A stretch of 5,405 nt of DNA, taken from contig JAFTBT010000151.1 in NCBI GenBank assembly GCA_017455085.1, positions 1 through 5,405 of the forward strand, in the 5' to 3' direction. The DNA is from Synergistaceae bacterium (GTDB lineage Bacteria; Synergistota; Synergistia; Synergistales; Aminobacteriaceae). Within the stretch, counting starts at the first letter, position 1; each line of letters starts with the position of its first letter. Below the pieces are notes generated by a model, which was given only the letters and a program-made list of their open reading frames with translations, did not search any database and was not told the DNA's origin. Below, in pieces: positions 4,824-5,405 of the stretch. The position numbers and the translations under genes are program-made.

Positions 4824-5405
4824 ATGGAATTCGGAAAAATTGAAGCCCTCTTAGGTTCAGAAGCAGAATCCCTGCTGACACACAAGTGCGAAACTATCTC
4901 TAAAGATATGCTCTCACTTCCCGGCCCGGACTTCGTGGACAGAGTCGTAAGCATCTCGGACAGACCCATTCCCGTAATGCGCTCACTGCAGACTATCTTC
5001 TCGCACGGCAGGCTCGCTAACACCGGCTACATCTCCATCCTCCCGGTCGATCAGGGAATCGAACACTCCGCAGGCGCGTCCTTCGGCCCGAACCCGATCT
5101 ACTTCGACCCCGAAAACATCATCAAGCTCGCAATCGAGGCAGGCTGCAACGCCGTAGCTACCACCCTCGGAGTCTTGGGGGCAACCGCACGCAAATACGC
5201 CCACAAAATCCCGTTTGTCCTCAAGATCAACCACAACGAACTCCTCACCTACCCCAACCAGTACGACCAAGTACTCTTTGCCTCAGTCGAACAGGCCTAT
5301 AACTTGGGAGCTGTAGCCGTCGGAGCAACCATATACTTCGGCAGCCCGGAGTCTACACGCCAGATTCAGGAGATCTCCCGCGCGTTCCATCAGGCTCACA
5401 AAATG
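4824..5405 (+). CDS. fbaB: Class I fructose-bisphosphate aldolase, FbaB/DhnA type (3' truncated)
   Basis: The enzyme reversibly splits fructose 1,6-bisphosphate into dihydroxyacetone phosphate and glyceraldehyde 3-phosphate in glycolysis and gluconeogenesis, through a Schiff-base lysine. The 194 residues seen track E. coli FbaB closely: [14 protein letters not shown] (9-22), [10 protein letters not shown] (32-41), [20 protein letters not shown] (68-87), [10 protein letters not shown] (90-99), [12 protein letters not shown] (102-113), [20 protein letters not shown] (125-144), [12 protein letters not shown] (147-158) and [17 protein letters not shown] (161-177). The family length is about 350 residues, so roughly the last 45% lies beyond the right edge. 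By analogy with E. coli FbaB, that part includes the Schiff-base lysine, so activity cannot be confirmed here. AGGAGGT ends 10 bases before the ATG. The gene has its own promoter after a terminator, so it is a separate unit from the cobT operon. Confidence 0.95.
   Translation, partial: MEFGKIEALLGSEAESLLTHKCETISKDMLSLPGPDFVDRVVSISDRPIPVMRSLQTIFSHGRLANTGYISILPVDQGIEHSAGASFGPNPIYFDPENIIKLAIEAGCNAVATTLGVLGATARKYAHKIPFVLKINHNELLTYPNQYDQVLFASVEQAYNLGAVAVGATIYFGSPESTRQIQEISRAFHQAHKM

Noticed and set aside
4983..5270. 95-codon minus-strand frame with repeated V/G/D-rich residues
   Set aside because: It is the complement of the well-supported fbaB coding region and its odd composition follows from that codon use.

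Overview
The window reads as ordinary chromosomal DNA from a bacterium: strong AGGAGG-type Shine-Dalgarno sites, TATAAT -10 boxes, and one dense run of genes on the + strand. Protein styles (a divergent RecO-like protein, CobT, and an FbaB/DhnA-type class I aldolase) would fit an anaerobic gut or rumen bacterium. Synergistota is my best guess, but it is a low-confidence impression that a database search would have to settle. I see no convincing minus-strand gene, tRNA, rRNA, CRISPR array, IS element or phage gene.

Layout. (1) At 2-235 is the C-terminal end of a membrane protein cut by the left edge. (2) At 236-742 is a gene-poor stretch dominated by an imperfect tandem triplication. Each unit has an extended -10 promoter, a CA-rich leader, a Shine-Dalgarno site and the first roughly 30 codons of a recO-like gene. 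The first two units give only 31- and 39-codon ORFs; the third runs on into the full gene. (3) At 743-4681 is a probable operon of five genes: recO-like, cobT, a nicotinamidase fused to a degenerate HAD domain, a HAD phosphatase with intact motifs, and an HdeD/DUF308 membrane protein. The last four are 3 nt apart or overlapping. (4) At 4682-4823 are an intrinsic terminator and a new promoter. (5) At 4824-5405 is the N-terminal 194 codons of fbaB, cut by the right edge.

How the genes may work together. CobT moves the phosphoribosyl group of nicotinate mononucleotide to a lower-ligand base for cobalamin and releases nicotinate. The next gene encodes a nicotinamidase, which also makes nicotinate, the precursor for remaking the CobT substrate. 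The HAD phosphatase could act on a product of this chemistry, for example alpha-ribazole phosphate or a pyridine nucleotide, but its sequence does not fix the substrate.

The two most unusual things are the nicotinamidase with a C-terminal pseudo-HAD domain that looks like a decayed paralogue of the neighbouring phosphatase, and the triplicated promoter/start region ahead of recO.
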